Assembly: GCA_027924645.1 (NCBI GenBank)
Contig: BSBN01000781.1
Span: 4,960,001 to 5,024,000, forward strand
Length of the DNA stretch: 64,000 nt
Source: Cunninghamia lanceolata
Lineage: Eukaryota > Streptophyta > Pinopsida > Cupressales > Cupressaceae
Direction: 5' to 3'
Shown here: in pieces, positions 34,014-45,925 of the stretch
Numbering within the stretch: the stretch's first letter is position 1
Layout: every line of letters begins with the position of its first letter
The notes under the pieces: model-generated
The model's input: the letters and a program-made list of their open reading frames with translations, nothing else
Told to the model about the DNA's origin: nothing
Databases searched by the model: none
Made by a program: the position numbers and the translations under genes

Positions 34014-34025
34014 GCTCTGATACCA
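34014..34025 (-). other. Primer-binding site of element I
   Basis: On the - strand TGGTATCAGAGC follows two bases after an LTR end CTTGCACCA. It identifies a - strand LTR element whose 5' LTR lies to the right. Confidence 0.85.
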
Positions 34026-34027
34026 CA

Positions 34028-35944
34028 TGGTGCAAGAGGACCCCTCTTGCCTCACAAAACTCTATCACAAACACACAACACACACAGGCAACATTCTACC
34101 CCAAAACAATATAATATTGCAACACAATTGCTTTATTATTTCAAATCAAAAACTACAATCATACATACAATTCTATACAAACAAATTACATCTAATTATG
34201 GCCTTCAATGGATTCCTCCACAATCTCATTCTCAAATCCTTCTATCTCAAATTTGTAATTCACTAGCAACTTTTTTTCTCTTCAAAACCTGGATTCTTTC
34301 ATTTCAAATCTGTAACTATATATGTCTTCAAACACATGCCATGCCAAACATTTATACATTACACACACTGGCCAACTCCTCTTTGTCAAACTACACGCAT
34401 AATTTTCTTAGGCTTCACTCTGCATAGCTTCTACAAAGGGAAACACTCTATTCTTCCTCTTGAGGCTGACCCCCAATCTTCTACTTGCATTAGTTTTTAT
34501 AATAACCAAATATCATTCTTTTGTCTTCAAGTTGGAAAGTGAAGAGACACAGTTCCAAAAGATGTTGAAGTTTTAAATAAATCAAAATATATAACTCCAA
34601 AATGCCTACGGCCTTGGTCAAGACAAATTGCCCAATAAAGACAATAAGTCACACTTTATAAGTGTTAAAACTAGTACAAAGCACCATGAGGATTGATGTA
34701 TAGCTCCATCCACACACTGTAAAAAGACTGTGACAAAATTGTGAATTCCCTATGATGCCCATGGCCTCAATCCCTCCATATTAACTTGAATTGAAATCTC
34801 TTTTAAGATGCATTGTATAAATCTACATATATTGGTTCTTAATCTCCCATGTTGAGAGCCTTCCTCAGCTCTTGGAGGAATTTTTAAAAAATAATTATAT
34901 TTGAATTCTCCCAAAATCTGCACTGTTCCCTTCTGTTCATACTTCCCAAAGATTAATGTTTTCCTTTATAGGCTTTGTTGGTGATTGGAAGAATATTAAT
35001 TAGTCTCTGTGAATGGATATACATCTACTTCCCATGAACCCCAAACATCTGTGTTGGATCAACCAAAATATGATGAATAAATTGATACAAACTCGTTACA
35101 ATTTAACTTCATGGGGTGATGGATGATTCATCTCTATCAACTTCGACCATCATATCACCGGTAAAATGTGCAAGTCCTTCCTTTTTAGAAAAATCAGTCA
35201 CATACATAGAAGTAACATTGAAAAAAGCAAATATGTGAGCTACACCAAACACATATTCTCCAAATAATGCCATCTAGTTCACCACATAACTTTGCATACA
35301 CTTCTTTCACTACATTTTGTTAAATGGTTGGAATGCCCACCCTATGCTAGATAAAGTAAATTAAACTTGCGTCATATGTTGTATCCAAGGATGATGTCTG
35401 GATCAACTTCACGAATGAATTCCTTTACGCATGTGCCGGGAGTTAAAAACCAACTTTCACTATAACTCTTCACCATGAACTCGGAATATCACAAAAACTT
35501 ATAGAGATGTGTAACTCAACATTCCAAATCTTTTTGCCAAGACATTTTGTACCAAACCTCATAGAATTTGAAATTTTAAAGTTTCGCCAATATGCCAGCA
35601 CAAGTCAGAAAATAATTAAAACTTCAAAACTATAAGGAGTCTTCTCATTAAACCTTCATCATCAATTCCTAGATGTTATCACCAATTCATGCAAGAGGAT
35701 TTGATGCGAAACCTTAGAAATTTCTCTAAATAATTGTTTCGATGAAGATTGCCCTTTGTGCGTCGAAACCAAAGTATGGTGAAAACTCGATCCTGTCAAA
35801 TCTGATCACTCTACATGTACCCCAAAGCTGAGAGATGCCAATAAAAGCTCACCAAAATTGAAACACACCAAAAATGAAAACTAAACCCTACAAATTATTT
35901 TTGGTTGATGTAGATCGCTAGTTTGCCTAGATGCTCCTGCATTA
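34028..35944 (-). repeat. Probable 5' LTR of element I
   Basis: The left edge, TGGTGCAAG on the + strand, adjoins the PBS. The right edge is placed at GATGCTCCTGCATTA, because element E's LTR ends GATGCTCCTGCATCA and both start TGGTGCA. That gives ~1.9 kb. The second LTR is not in the window, so the right boundary is inference. No gene is seen; composition is AT-rich. The 163 bases from 35945 to element D contain nothing recognisable. Confidence 0.5.
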
Positions 35945-36112
35945 GATGGTGGAAGAGCTCATAGAATGATTAAAATGAGATTATTATCCAAATTGTTTGT
36001 TATGTTTTTAAGAGTTGATTCTTGATGTTAATCAACTGCATCAAGAATTCATCCACTTTTTCTCCTTCACTAATTTTGATTGTGAAGACAAAAAAAGGTA
36101 ATAATATAGAAG

Positions 36113-36573
36113 TGTAATGTAGAAAAAGGAGGCGTTTTCAATTCAATGTAAGGTGTGGTTAGATCCTCCTTTCACTACATACAGTAAAGGACATTCAACT
36201 AAGTAGAATCACTTCTCTTGCAAGAGGATTTAGTTACAGATTGGTTGTCACTTGGAACAAAGAAGAAACTTGGAATTTGCTGATTAATGTATTAACTTAA
36301 GCCTGATTATGCTCAAAACCCTAATTATGCAAAATTGTCATTTAAAATTTAGGTCCCGATCAAATAGGGTAGGATTAGGGTGTGAGCACCCAAGCCATAG
36401 GCCCCATTTTAAGGCAGGATTAAGTTCAACATTGTCCCCTAAGCCCCATTTGACATGGGTTTTGGGGGATTTTGCATCGGGAGTAAAAATGAATATGCAT
36501 GATTACATCTAAGGGACCCAAGAGCTAAACCTTAGGAGATAAAAGTCCTAGGGGGACATTTTACGACATAACA
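36113..36573 (-). repeat. 3' LTR of element D (internally deleted)
   Basis: It matches the two ends of the right LTR (59143-59367 and 63096-63324) but lacks the ~770 bases between them. The joint carries a short repeat (TCG in the right copy). It begins TGTAATGTAG and ends CGACATAACA on the + strand. Confidence 0.88.
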
Positions 36574-36592
36574 TTTATCCCCCACTTTAATG
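36574..36592 (-). other. Polypurine tract of element D
   Basis: On the - strand AAAGTGGGGGATAAA lies directly before the 3' LTR start TGTTATGTCG. Confidence 0.8.
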
Positions 36593-38270
36593 TATGTATG
36601 ATCTTATGACCCATACATGCATTAAAGTACGGTTGAAAACACATCAAACATGCCAAGCACTTAAAGCTAATGCATACACTAAGATTAAGAGACTATTTCT
36701 AGCCCCCAATCTTAGGTAAGCACTAGAAAACATATCACAGACATGCAAAACATGGAGAAGACAGTTACAAGAATGCAAAACATGGAGAAGACACAAGAGC
36801 AATCATGGAGAATACACTTGATTTTTCTTTTTTATTTTCATATGTAAAGATGCAGATGTAGGAAAGTAAAAATGCAACACACAACACCAAAATGTAGGAG
36901 GGGCATTTGCCACACTACATATGGGGGAAAAAAATGCCATACAAAACCTCGAGTGTAGGTGTAGCATGTCACTACACTCACACAAGAGGGGAAAACATGC
37001 CATACAAAGCCCAAGTGGGGGTTAATCACACAAGGGGGAAAACATGCAGAAGACACACGAAATACATGAGCATCGTATAGTATGCCAAGGGCATACTTTA
37101 TGTCTAAAACACAAAAAACAAGGTGATGATGGAAGCTTGTTGCTAAGTTCCCACCATCTTAAACACACTACAGACACACCTGACGGTTGGGCTTATGCCA
37201 TAGCAACTGCCAAAGACATGCTTAAGGGTGGATACACCAACCCCGCCTACTCAGATGACTTTTGAAATAAAAGTATGTGCACTAGCTCAAGAGATACATC
37301 ATCCTCGCCTTTGCAGAGGGCTTTGAATAAAAGGATATGCATGATATCCTACCTCTGCAAAGGAATTTTTTATTGCAATGTAGATAAAGATGTGCACTCG
37401 CACTAGAGATACAACATCCCGCCTCCGCAAAGGGCTTACAAACACACTTCGTTAGTACCAAAATTATCAGACAGCTTACCTTATATGCCCCCACCTTAAG
37501 GTGGTTGATATCATGTACTGATATCAAGCACATTAAGGTAGAGAGAAAACACACAAGTGAACAAAAGATTTCACAAAGCCCATGCCCCCAGAGGTGACAT
37601 GTGCTCACGATTGCCGAATATTCCTACAAGCACATCGTAATCTAAGCAAGACATGAAAGCTATGCATTAAAACAAAGAAACCAAGGCTACACATATAGGT
37701 TCGAGTCTGAGTATAGTTGTGGGGCTCATACTGCAGGCATCTCAGAAACGAGTGTAACAACAAGGCGAGACACCCAAAACAATCAAAGTGCACGGAGAAA
37801 ATGTACCATTATGATTTTTTAGCACAATAAGACAACATCAAATATCACACAGAGTGATTCTGCTAGCCAAGCATTAGATATATAAACCAACCCCATCGTC
37901 ATATATGGACTAGGTCCATTTTTTCTTTACTTGCTAAAGGGACTCTTGGCCCATATCAGTATTTATTGTTTTTTGTCATATGCCAACTAGATAACCACTA
38001 GAAGAAGGTAAACAATAAATCAAGAGAGGAGAACAAGTGCCTTAGGGTCATCACGTAGGAAGGTGCCCCCAGGTCACCAACCACAACGCTATGCCCCTAA
38101 GGCATGACACATAATAGTAAAATAGAGGAGAGGAGCAATATAGAAGAATGATGATACAAATAAAAGAGTGGTCATAATAGAGATAGTCTCCTAGTATCCC
38201 TAACCTTACAAGAGTATCAAGGGTCATCCTAGGAGGCCTAAACAACACATATATCACAACACGGGGGGAA
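36593..38270 (-). other. Non-coding 3' part of element D
   Basis: No supported gene. It contains short repeats such as GCAAAACATGGAGAAGACA (36744-36795), repeated ACACAAGAGGGGAAAACATGC-like blocks, and a compound inverted repeat at 37308-37363. Frames of 60-110 codons on either strand show no family resemblance. Confidence 0.6.
37308..37363. repeat. Compound inverted repeat in element D
   Basis: Outer arms CCTTTGCAGAGG (37308-37319) and CCTCTGCAAAGG (37352-37363) are perfect complements. Inner arms AGGATAT and ATATCCT (37332-37350) flank GCATG. The whole could form a two-part hairpin. Confidence 0.85.
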
Positions 38271-38297
38271 TCACAACATACATAGAGGGTTAGAAAT

Positions 38298-38417
38298 ACT
38301 TACCTGATACAATCCAATGTTAAGAAGATACATATCTAGGAGGAGGCTACCCTTGAGAGCAGTTCTATAATAGTTGCTATAATGAGTGTGGCTTAAAGAG
38401 GGAGAAATACTTACCTG
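38298..38417 (-). promoter_or_regulatory. Two perfect 5' splice-site consensus sequences in element D
   Basis: On the - strand CAGGTAAGT occurs at 38409-38417 and again at 38298-38306, each followed by ATTTC. They lie just after the G-patch-like coding segment. Ogre/Tat elements are known to splice an intron between the protease region and RT, so one or both may be real donors. No acceptor was identified. Confidence 0.4.
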
Positions 38418-38429
38418 CTTCAATGGGAT

Positions 38430-38863
38430 ATTTATTGGCAGACAATTATTTTCTATCGGCCCAAGATATCTCGCATGTTGATTTGGTCTTGTTGAGATTG
38501 CATTAACATTAAGTTTAGGACGACGAGAGGCTTTGGTGGGTTTCAAAGAGTGGTATCCAATACCGATTGTGTAGTTAATTCCAACAACTTGTAAAGGTAC
38601 TCTGATTCCTTGTTGATTTACACCACAACCATTACCTACATAGTCGCAGTTGTTATAAAGGATTTTAAATCCATGTCATTTCTTTAGAAGATGGTGAAGC
38701 CTCATAGGTCTCATAATTTGTAGTATAACTAAGGGTGTTATCTTTATTTTCTACCAAAGAGACTTTAGGTTTCTCAGGTGTTTCCAAAGATTACTTAGAT
38801 GAGATCGATGCAACTTTTGATGTGTCAGAGTTATTAAGTTTATATTCCCCTGACTAGGAAGGA
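38430..38863 (-). pseudogene. G-patch-like segment of element D
   Basis: On the - strand the translation gives ILYNNCDYVGNGCGVNQQGI, then VPLQVVGINYTIGIGYHS. This is the Gly-rich pattern of the G-patch segment that follows the protease in many Tat-like Gag-Pol proteins. The end of the region is SRRPKLNVNAISTRPNQ. The frame has stops and is cut from the protease by insertion of element E. The role of G-patch segments in retroelements is presumed RNA or nucleic-acid binding. A frame from 38271 to 38546 continues downstream. Confidence 0.6.
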
Positions 38864-39696
38864 TGGTGCATTCACGGTAGGAGGGTTCACAGAATGAACT
38901 ATCTGGATTATGCAGCAAGAGTAAACACAATGAAAACAACTCCAAGAAATAGAACAAATGCAGATTCAGTCATTCAGTATATCATAGAATTCAAATAGAG
39001 ATCGGCCGGCAACATGCGGGCTTACAATTAGGGCTCACAGTCCTGATTACATACATGCGCAAGATAAAGCTTTGAAGCTCCTTTGCACAAACTCCAAACT
39101 ATCAATCTTCTAAATCATGAGAACTACTTTCCTAAGGGTCTATTACATATATATATACTAGACCAATAGATTCCTCCACATCGGCCAAGGAAGATCACAA
39201 ATTCCAAAGAAGAGATGTAACATGTGTACACAAATAGGTAGAACCTAAATACATAGAACACTTCCAAAAAATGAATGGAATGATGTACGGATCTTCAGGG
39301 AAGGTCGCCCATGAACCAAAGATCATTGAATGATGTGTCATTAGGTTCCAAAGATTGAGAAATGCTTCCACAAGTTTCTTCTTCAGCTGGTTGTTAGTGA
39401 TTATCCAGGTACTCTATTCTGAGAACAATCAAACTTCTAATAGCGATATCTTTCTGGTATTGATGTGCGGATCTCTGAATTCTGGATATGATGTAGATGA
39501 ATAAATGTAGTGCTAAGTCCAACTCCGCAAAATCTAAAAATTCTACTAGACCAAAAAATATAGAATCTACTTCTGACTGAACTACCTGCACTGAACTGGA
39601 AAATGAAAAGAAATGAACTAAACTGCAAACAAACTAAAATGCAAATGTTTTTGGTTGATGTAAGATTGTTCTTGAACTAAGGATAATTCTGCATCA
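38864..39696 (-). repeat. 3' LTR of element E
   Basis: 833 bases matching the right LTR (840 bases). On the + strand it begins TGGTGCATTCACGG and ends TTCTGCATCA. No clear polypurine tract adjoins it on the interior side. Confidence 0.93.
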
Positions 39697-39782
39697 AACA
39701 TCTAGGGTTATTGAAAAAAGTGAGTCCCTCACTTTGCTGGGGCTAGGGGAGAACCAAGACGGTCAACCTCAGCCTAAGAAAT

Positions 39783-40194
39783 CTAAGATGAATCTTCTTC
39801 TAGTTTGCCTTTCCACTTCACAAGATGTTCTTTGTATTGTCTTCCTCTAGTGTTGCATCCAACTCTGCTGTCCAAAATGTCTTCAATCTGCTCCAATGCT
39901 TGTTGTGGTAACTGCTTTTTCAAGTCTTCTTCCATCCTGTCATTGAACTTTGCTTCATGATACTGATAAAGGTCTGCAATGTTGAAAATAGGTGAAATAC
40001 CCAATGTCTTCGGTAACTCTACTTCATATGCATTTCGTGAATCAAATTTCCTAAGTATCTTATAAGGTCCAAACTTCTTCATCTTCAACTTGTTATATGT
40101 CCCAACTGGAAATCTTTCTTTTCTCAAGTATACCATTACTTCCTCTCCAACTTCAAATTCCTTATCTTCACTTCTCATCTACCTTTGCCTTATA
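39783..40194 (-). pseudogene. Integrase C-terminus and chromodomain-like tail of element E
   Basis: The translation carries [17 protein letters not shown], then [25 protein letters not shown] and [15 protein letters not shown], the conserved C-terminal integrase module. The tail [11 protein letters not shown], then [11 protein letters not shown] resembles a chromodomain start (WI-type ending lost at a stop). It is the continuation of the integrase at 49099-49378, separated by element F. One or more small frameshifts lie near the joint. Confidence 0.85.
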
Positions 40195-40199
40195 CTTAT

Positions 40200-40958
40200 T
40201 GTGATGGGTGAAATGGATTGATCAATAAATGATAATAAAACCCAAACATCAATTGGGCATTATGAGGATGCCATAAGAAGATTCCCTAGAGGAAATTGGG
40301 CATGGTAAGGATACCTAAAAGAAGTCCCTCAATTGCTTAGAGAAGGGTCTCATTTATAGATTTTCTGAAAAGGGAATGGAGGGTGAGGATCAAGAGTTGA
40401 GATCAAGGGCTCTCATTATTTGTGAATTTTAAATTCATAGTGGATGAATTAAAAATTTATTTTTGGGAAGAGTGGATTATGACAAATTGAATTTTCAATT
40501 CAATTAGTGGAGGACAAATTGAATTTTCAATTCAATAGTGGAGGACAATTGAATTTTCAATTCAATAGTGGAGGACAATTGAATTTTCAATTCAATAGTG
40601 GAGGACAATTGAATTTTCAATTCAATTATTGGGAGACAATTGAATTTTCAATTCAATAGTGGAGGAGTGGAGGATATTAGCTAATTAAATATTAAGAATA
40701 TTTAATTATATGTGCAACATGGTGAGGTGGAAGAGATGAGGTGGAAAGATGAGGTGGATTGATGAGGTGGATTTAGGACTTGAGACATTAGAAAAATTTA
40801 GGGAATTTAATTAAATAAAATGATTTTATTTAATTATGGGATAATGAACCAATCAAATAAACTTATAATATTTATTTAATTCACAGAAGAAAATAAGAAT
40901 TAAGATAAATATCAAAATATTTACTTAATTCAACCTGAGCCAATTTTAGTTGTATACA
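40200..40958 (-). repeat. 3' LTR of element F
   Basis: Compared with the right LTR it lacks the 280 bases matching 48211-48490, and has about three more copies of a ~30-base unit (40500-40665). Each unit holds TTGAATTTTCAATTCAA. An inverted repeat with 12-base arms AATTAAATAAAA/TTTTATTTAATT lies at 40809-40835. Confidence 0.92.
40500..40665. repeat. ~30-bp minisatellite in 3' LTR of F
   Basis: About six copies of a unit with GTGGAGGACAATTG followed by AATTTTCAATTCAAT. The 5' LTR has about three copies (48720-48805). Each unit contains an imperfect palindrome centred on TTTT. Confidence 0.9.
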
Positions 40959-40980
40959 TTTTGCCCCTCTTTGAAGCAAT
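40959..40980 (-). other. Polypurine tract of element F
   Basis: On the - strand AAAGAGGGGCAAAA directly precedes the 3' LTR start TGTATACA. Confidence 0.8.
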
Positions 40981-43750
40981 GTGTTTTATCACGATGTTTC
41001 AAAGAATAAGAAGTTTGATAATGATACATGCCCCAGTTTGCCCTTGGTACAGGTTATGATGATAGGATGCCCCCTCGGGAGATTGGACAGGGAGAAGGTA
41101 GAAGGCGTGAGACGGATAATCTCACGATGAGATAGGTTGATAGGAGATGAAATACTTGGATGCAGAAGAAAGAGGTGAATGATACACGATGCAAGATAAA
41201 AAGATGACACACACAAGTAGGAAGCCAGTATGTACAAATGATACGAGCACCAACAAGGTATTGCCCCTATCAAGCAGTAAACCTAGGATATGGATCGATG
41301 ATGTCTGGTTTCAGGAATGAAATATGTCGTATAAGACTCCAGGTCTGATTTCGACAATATGACATCCTGTCTAAGACATTTGATATGATAACGATATACG
41401 ATAGTGTTGTCATTGCGGGGAGTGATGTATCCCTAGAGCAACACGAAGGATAGTTATGACTAATTGATATGGTTTACGACCGGACAAGGATCAAGACCAC
41501 TAATTGTGATTGGATCATTTGACAAGATTGACTTGACTTGATTGGCATGGATTAAGGATAGACTTGCAATTAGATACGGTATGGATATGGAAATGGATAT
41601 GAATATGAGATGCAATTAGATACAGTATAGATATGGATATGGATATTTATCACCTTTATATAGCAAGTATTTTGAAGTGCTTTTATCATTGGGCTTTTAT
41701 TATGTTGTAAGAAAATACAAGCATCTAGGTATAATTAAACCGAGATGACCTGGTTATTACTTACATGGAGTTTGGTATAGCAAGTTAATACAAGCATCAA
41801 GTCAAAGTTGAATCTAGATGACCTGAGTATTTCTTACATTTTTCAACGGACAAGGATTGCCCCTTTTCATGTTTAGACCTCGGAGTCCTCGATGATCTTT
41901 TGCTGATCATGTCGTTAGACAAAAGTCATCACATTACTAAAGTTTAATCCACAAGCAGCAGACAAAGAAAAAGATTATGCTCCCATCATAGCATCTCTAG
42001 TTTTTGGCATCCTTGAGTAGCATAGGAAGACATAATGACAAAAATCCAAGGCTTTGTAAGTTAACCTGTTTACAAAACATTCTTGCGTTAGATGTGTCTT
42101 TTTGCCATAATTGATATAGAATTAGCTTGAATGTTTCAGTATGGTGTGCTACTTTTTCTTTGGATAGGTTGATGTTTAGCGTCAAGATTTTTGTTTTTTT
42201 GGTAGCTTGCTTTGCTGCTCTTGTTTGTCTAGCGAAAGGTGTAGACATGGACGAGTAGCGGGATGGACGACAAGACATGGGATGGATGGGAAAGTGGAGC
42301 AGACATAGATAGATAGAAGGACTAGACATGGGACAGATGGGAAAGTGGATCCTCGAGGGCGCATTGATAATGGCTTTGTCTATGTGACAATGCAGAGGCA
42401 GCATAGTTTAGGGCTTGGACCATGGATGGACTAGAGGATAGATGACAAGATATGAGATGGACAGGGAAGCAGAACCTCGGGGGCACATTGATAATGGCCT
42501 TGCCTACGTGACGATGCAGAGGCAATGTAGTTTGACAAGAACCCTAATGGACCCAAGATATGGATTGGATGAGACATGATATGGAACATACATGGATCAG
42601 ATATGGATCAAATAAGACATGATATGGATCAGATATGGATTAGATAAGACACGATATGGAACCAATATGGATTAGATAAGACATGATATGGATCAGATAT
42701 GGAACAAAAAGAGACATGACATGGAATAGATATGGAACAAACAATACTGATGACAAGGAACCACCACGGATATGTAGATGGATGGAAGATAGTAGATACG
42801 GATGGTTATGAGGATGGGAAATAGTGGACAGAAGGAAACAAGGATGTGATCTCCAAGGACTATGTCGCATAAGTGCAACATGCCCCATTGTAGGTAGAGT
42901 ACGTAGGATTGTTCATGACAATGCTAATGATGATAGGAGGATGAGAGGATAATGAAGGATTTGCATGTTTTAGAGGGATAAGGTATGTCAAGAGACATTC
43001 AAAACATTTATCAACATTATGCCCCCAATCTTTATCAAGACCAAAGAATAGAGGAAAGGAAGTTTGGATGGATGGATGAGACAGGATAGGTATGCAATGG
43101 ATAGAGGATAGGATAGAAAATGGTATGAAAGGAAAATGATAGGAGAAGAGTGATATGTCGATGAGACAAGGTGCCTCCAAGTGTAGGTGACATAGAAGAT
43201 CAACTTACACATGATGCTTGTTTGCCAGGTTTTCATCATGGTACTTATCCAAGGCGCCTGTTTGCCTAGTTTTCACCAATGGACGAAGGGGTTTTTCTTT
43301 ACCCTTTTTTTTTTTTGAATATTTAGATAGGATAAGGTGGATATGGAAAGACTCAAGTATCTAGTTCTGTGAAAGGTGACAGTCCCACTAGATGGATGTT
43401 GTCGCATGAACAATGTTAAGTGTTCTCACAGATGTTGGTAGGGGATTGTATGAAAGTGATATGGTGTAGGTAGATAGTGGATTATGATGCAAAATATGGA
43501 GGGAAGGCTTATGCAAAAGCATGGACCATAGGAATAGGATGAGGAAGATGTGTAGGTTAATAGTGGAAGGAAGGGGAGATGGAGGGATATGAAAATGTTG
43601 TGGAATGGAAGGGAATCATGACTAACGGTTGCACATTCTGTGGTAAACATTGAAGCTAGTGATGGGAAAGTAGTGTAGGAAGCAACAGAGACTTTTGCTT
43701 GTGGATGAATGACATATGCATGCAGGGTTCCACATAGGCTGAGTATTGTC
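40981..43750 (-). other. Non-coding, repeat-rich 3' part of element F
   Basis: No gene is supported. It holds GATATGGATATG-type runs (41575-41650), a ~124-base tandem duplication (GGGAAAG-type units at about 42349 and 42464, sharing ATTGATAATGGC), and a tract with a ~32-base period (42573-42735). A poly-T run lies at 43307-43316. Confidence 0.65.
42573..42735. repeat. ~32-bp tandem repeats in element F
   Basis: GACATGATATGG or close variants start at 42573, 42616, 42648, 42680 and 42713, giving periods of 43, 32, 32 and 33 bases. Units alternate GATATGGATCAG and TAGATAAG words. Confidence 0.85.
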
Positions 43751-45925
43751 CTAATTTTTGTTCGTCATGTGAGATGGAAGAATTTGAGACTTTTGGATGG
43801 AATGGGAGAAAGTAGATGGTTGAGATTCTTGAGAGGTGGATGCCTCATGTAACTTTAGGGCTTTTTTCTTGGGTACCCAAACCATTTTGTTTTTAGATAG
43901 TACCTGTGAAGGTATGGGTTTGGGTGTATGCAACTTTTGTGTAGCTTTTGGAGTAATCATTTGTTGCTTGGGGACCCACACCTTTTTCAATTTGGCATTG
44001 AGGTGTATGGGTGTATGCAGCTTTTGATATGGATAATTCTTTGATTCTTAGCTTTTATATCCTAGTTCATTAGGACTCTTAGGATTTTTGACTTTATAGG
44101 TAGAGGCATCCACATATTTGTCATTGAATCCCCGTGGGATGGTAGAAGTGAGGTTGATGAAAGCTCCTTGTTTAGAGAATATGTGCATTTGTCAGCCATG
44201 ATTGGGAGATTTTGAGGATTTATGGATGGATGGATAAGGTGTTGGAAGAAGTGGTGGTAAACGGCATGGGGGGATATTAGGAGTTGGAAGTAGCAGAGGT
44301 AGATTAGATGGTGGAAGGTGTATGGTCACATGCTTTTAACAATTGTAGGATGATGGAGGTGGAATGGTGACATATGTTTTGGGCATATGATAGGGTTTGC
44401 GGTGGAAAGTGGTAGACTTAGGAGGAGTGGAGGAAGTACCAACATCTCGAGTTTGCTTATCTTGGGGTATGTATCCAAGGCCGTATGAAGGTGTAGGAAT
44501 ATTGACATGGATAGGCTCCAAAATACCTTGTTCATGAAGGCCTAAGCCTTTACTTTGATAGTTCATATGTTGGAGTATGCGGCGAACAGCAGGATTATGT
44601 GTAGGTGGGACACTAGACATAAGCTCCTTATTGGATGGAGAAGATGAGATAGCGGATAATGGTTGTTGGTGTTCTAAGAAAGAATGTTCATGCATGAAGG
44701 TAGTAAGACCAAGGATATATGGTTGAGGATTTGCAGCATGGTCGATAACAGATGGTGAAGGATCATTTGGGTCTTGATCAGCATTATGCTCTTTATGGTC
44801 CCGGTTATGGGGTTGATCATCCATGTGCACTTGGGAGGCAAGTGTCTCATCAAAGGAAGTGGAAGTTGTTGGATCACGAATGGGACTAGGTGGAATATGG
44901 ATAGGAGTAATGGAGGTTTCTTGCTCATGGATGGGTATGGGATCAAGTTGTTCAAGGATATCCTCTTCATAGGGCATATCTTAATCATAGAACAGATAAA
45001 GGTTATGGATGGGTTGGAATTGGATTTTCTTCTCCTGTATAGTTGTTAGGAGATGGATAGGATCAAGTGGATCCTGGAGAGGTTCATTATTATGGATATC
45101 ATCTTGATCATAGAAAATACACATATTATGGATAGGTTGCATGAAAGGGATTTAAGCTTGACTTAGACTAGGGGTGGATGTTTCCACATGCTTTAAGGTG
45201 TGCTCTTGACATATCTCTTGGTCATCTTAAATGGAAGTGGATAGATCGTGGATAGGTTCTTGGTTGGCAATATGGATGTTTTATGGACCTTGACTTTGGT
45301 TCCTGGCAGGAGGTTCTTCGATAAGCTCAAGGGGTTGCAGATGACATGAAGGGGGTGTAGGATTTGACAAGGCGTTGGAAGAATCTTTGGTAAGGTCAAG
45401 GACCAGACTTTGGGGACATGGTTGACTTTCTGCTAGTAGTCCTTGGATCACATCTATTGCAGGTGTATGGGTAGATGGATGAAGGGATGGATGAGTGGAT
45501 TTGGAGTTCTCCCTAGCTTTGCGTTTGTTGTATAAATGTGGAAGACATTTTTCCCACCACTCATCTAACTCTTTTTTGGTGTGCCATTTAAAGTTTGAGG
45601 AACTAGATGGTGGTGTCGTTGTAGAATTGGTATGCTTTGGGATAGGAGTCTTAGAATATGGTGAAGGAGGATTAGGAGCCAAAGTGGTATACGATTTCCC
45701 TCTTGAGGTGGCAGTTGCCTTGTCATGAGTATGGGAAAAAGATATATGATTTTGGGCTGAGGCATAGCTAGTACTAGCACGTTCAGCTTGCAAGTTTGTC
45801 AATTCTTGTTGTAAGACATCAATTTGTTGAGAAATGGCTACACAATCTTGGAGTGAGGGACCTAAGTTTATTTGCAATTTTAGAGATTAGATTTTTTTAT
45901 CAATATATTCTAATTGGTTTGCCAT
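43751..45925 (-). pseudogene. Long accessory frame of element F (coiled coil, G-patch-like, VWVPK repeats)
   Basis: I do not recognise a named family. One phase on the - strand runs from ATG 45925 to a stop at 43751, about 725 codons with several in-frame stops (for example at 45889 and 45281). In order it shows: a predicted coiled coil (ISQQIDVLQQELTNLQAE); a Ser/Thr/Pro-rich stretch with KKELDEWWEKCLPHLYNKRK; a region with repeated PIHN/PIHD words; a G-patch-like segment (HMNYQSKGLGLHEQGI, PSYGLGYIP, about 44450-44590); and a C-terminus with two VWVPK copies (KKVWVPKQ, KMVWVPKK). It probably takes the place of gag. Nucleic-acid binding by the G-patch-like part is inference. Confidence 0.55.

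Noticed and set aside
36803..37056. Hydrophobic Cys-rich - strand frames in the tail of D
   Set aside because: They come from repeated CATGCC and GGGGGAAAA blocks, with no start context or domain.
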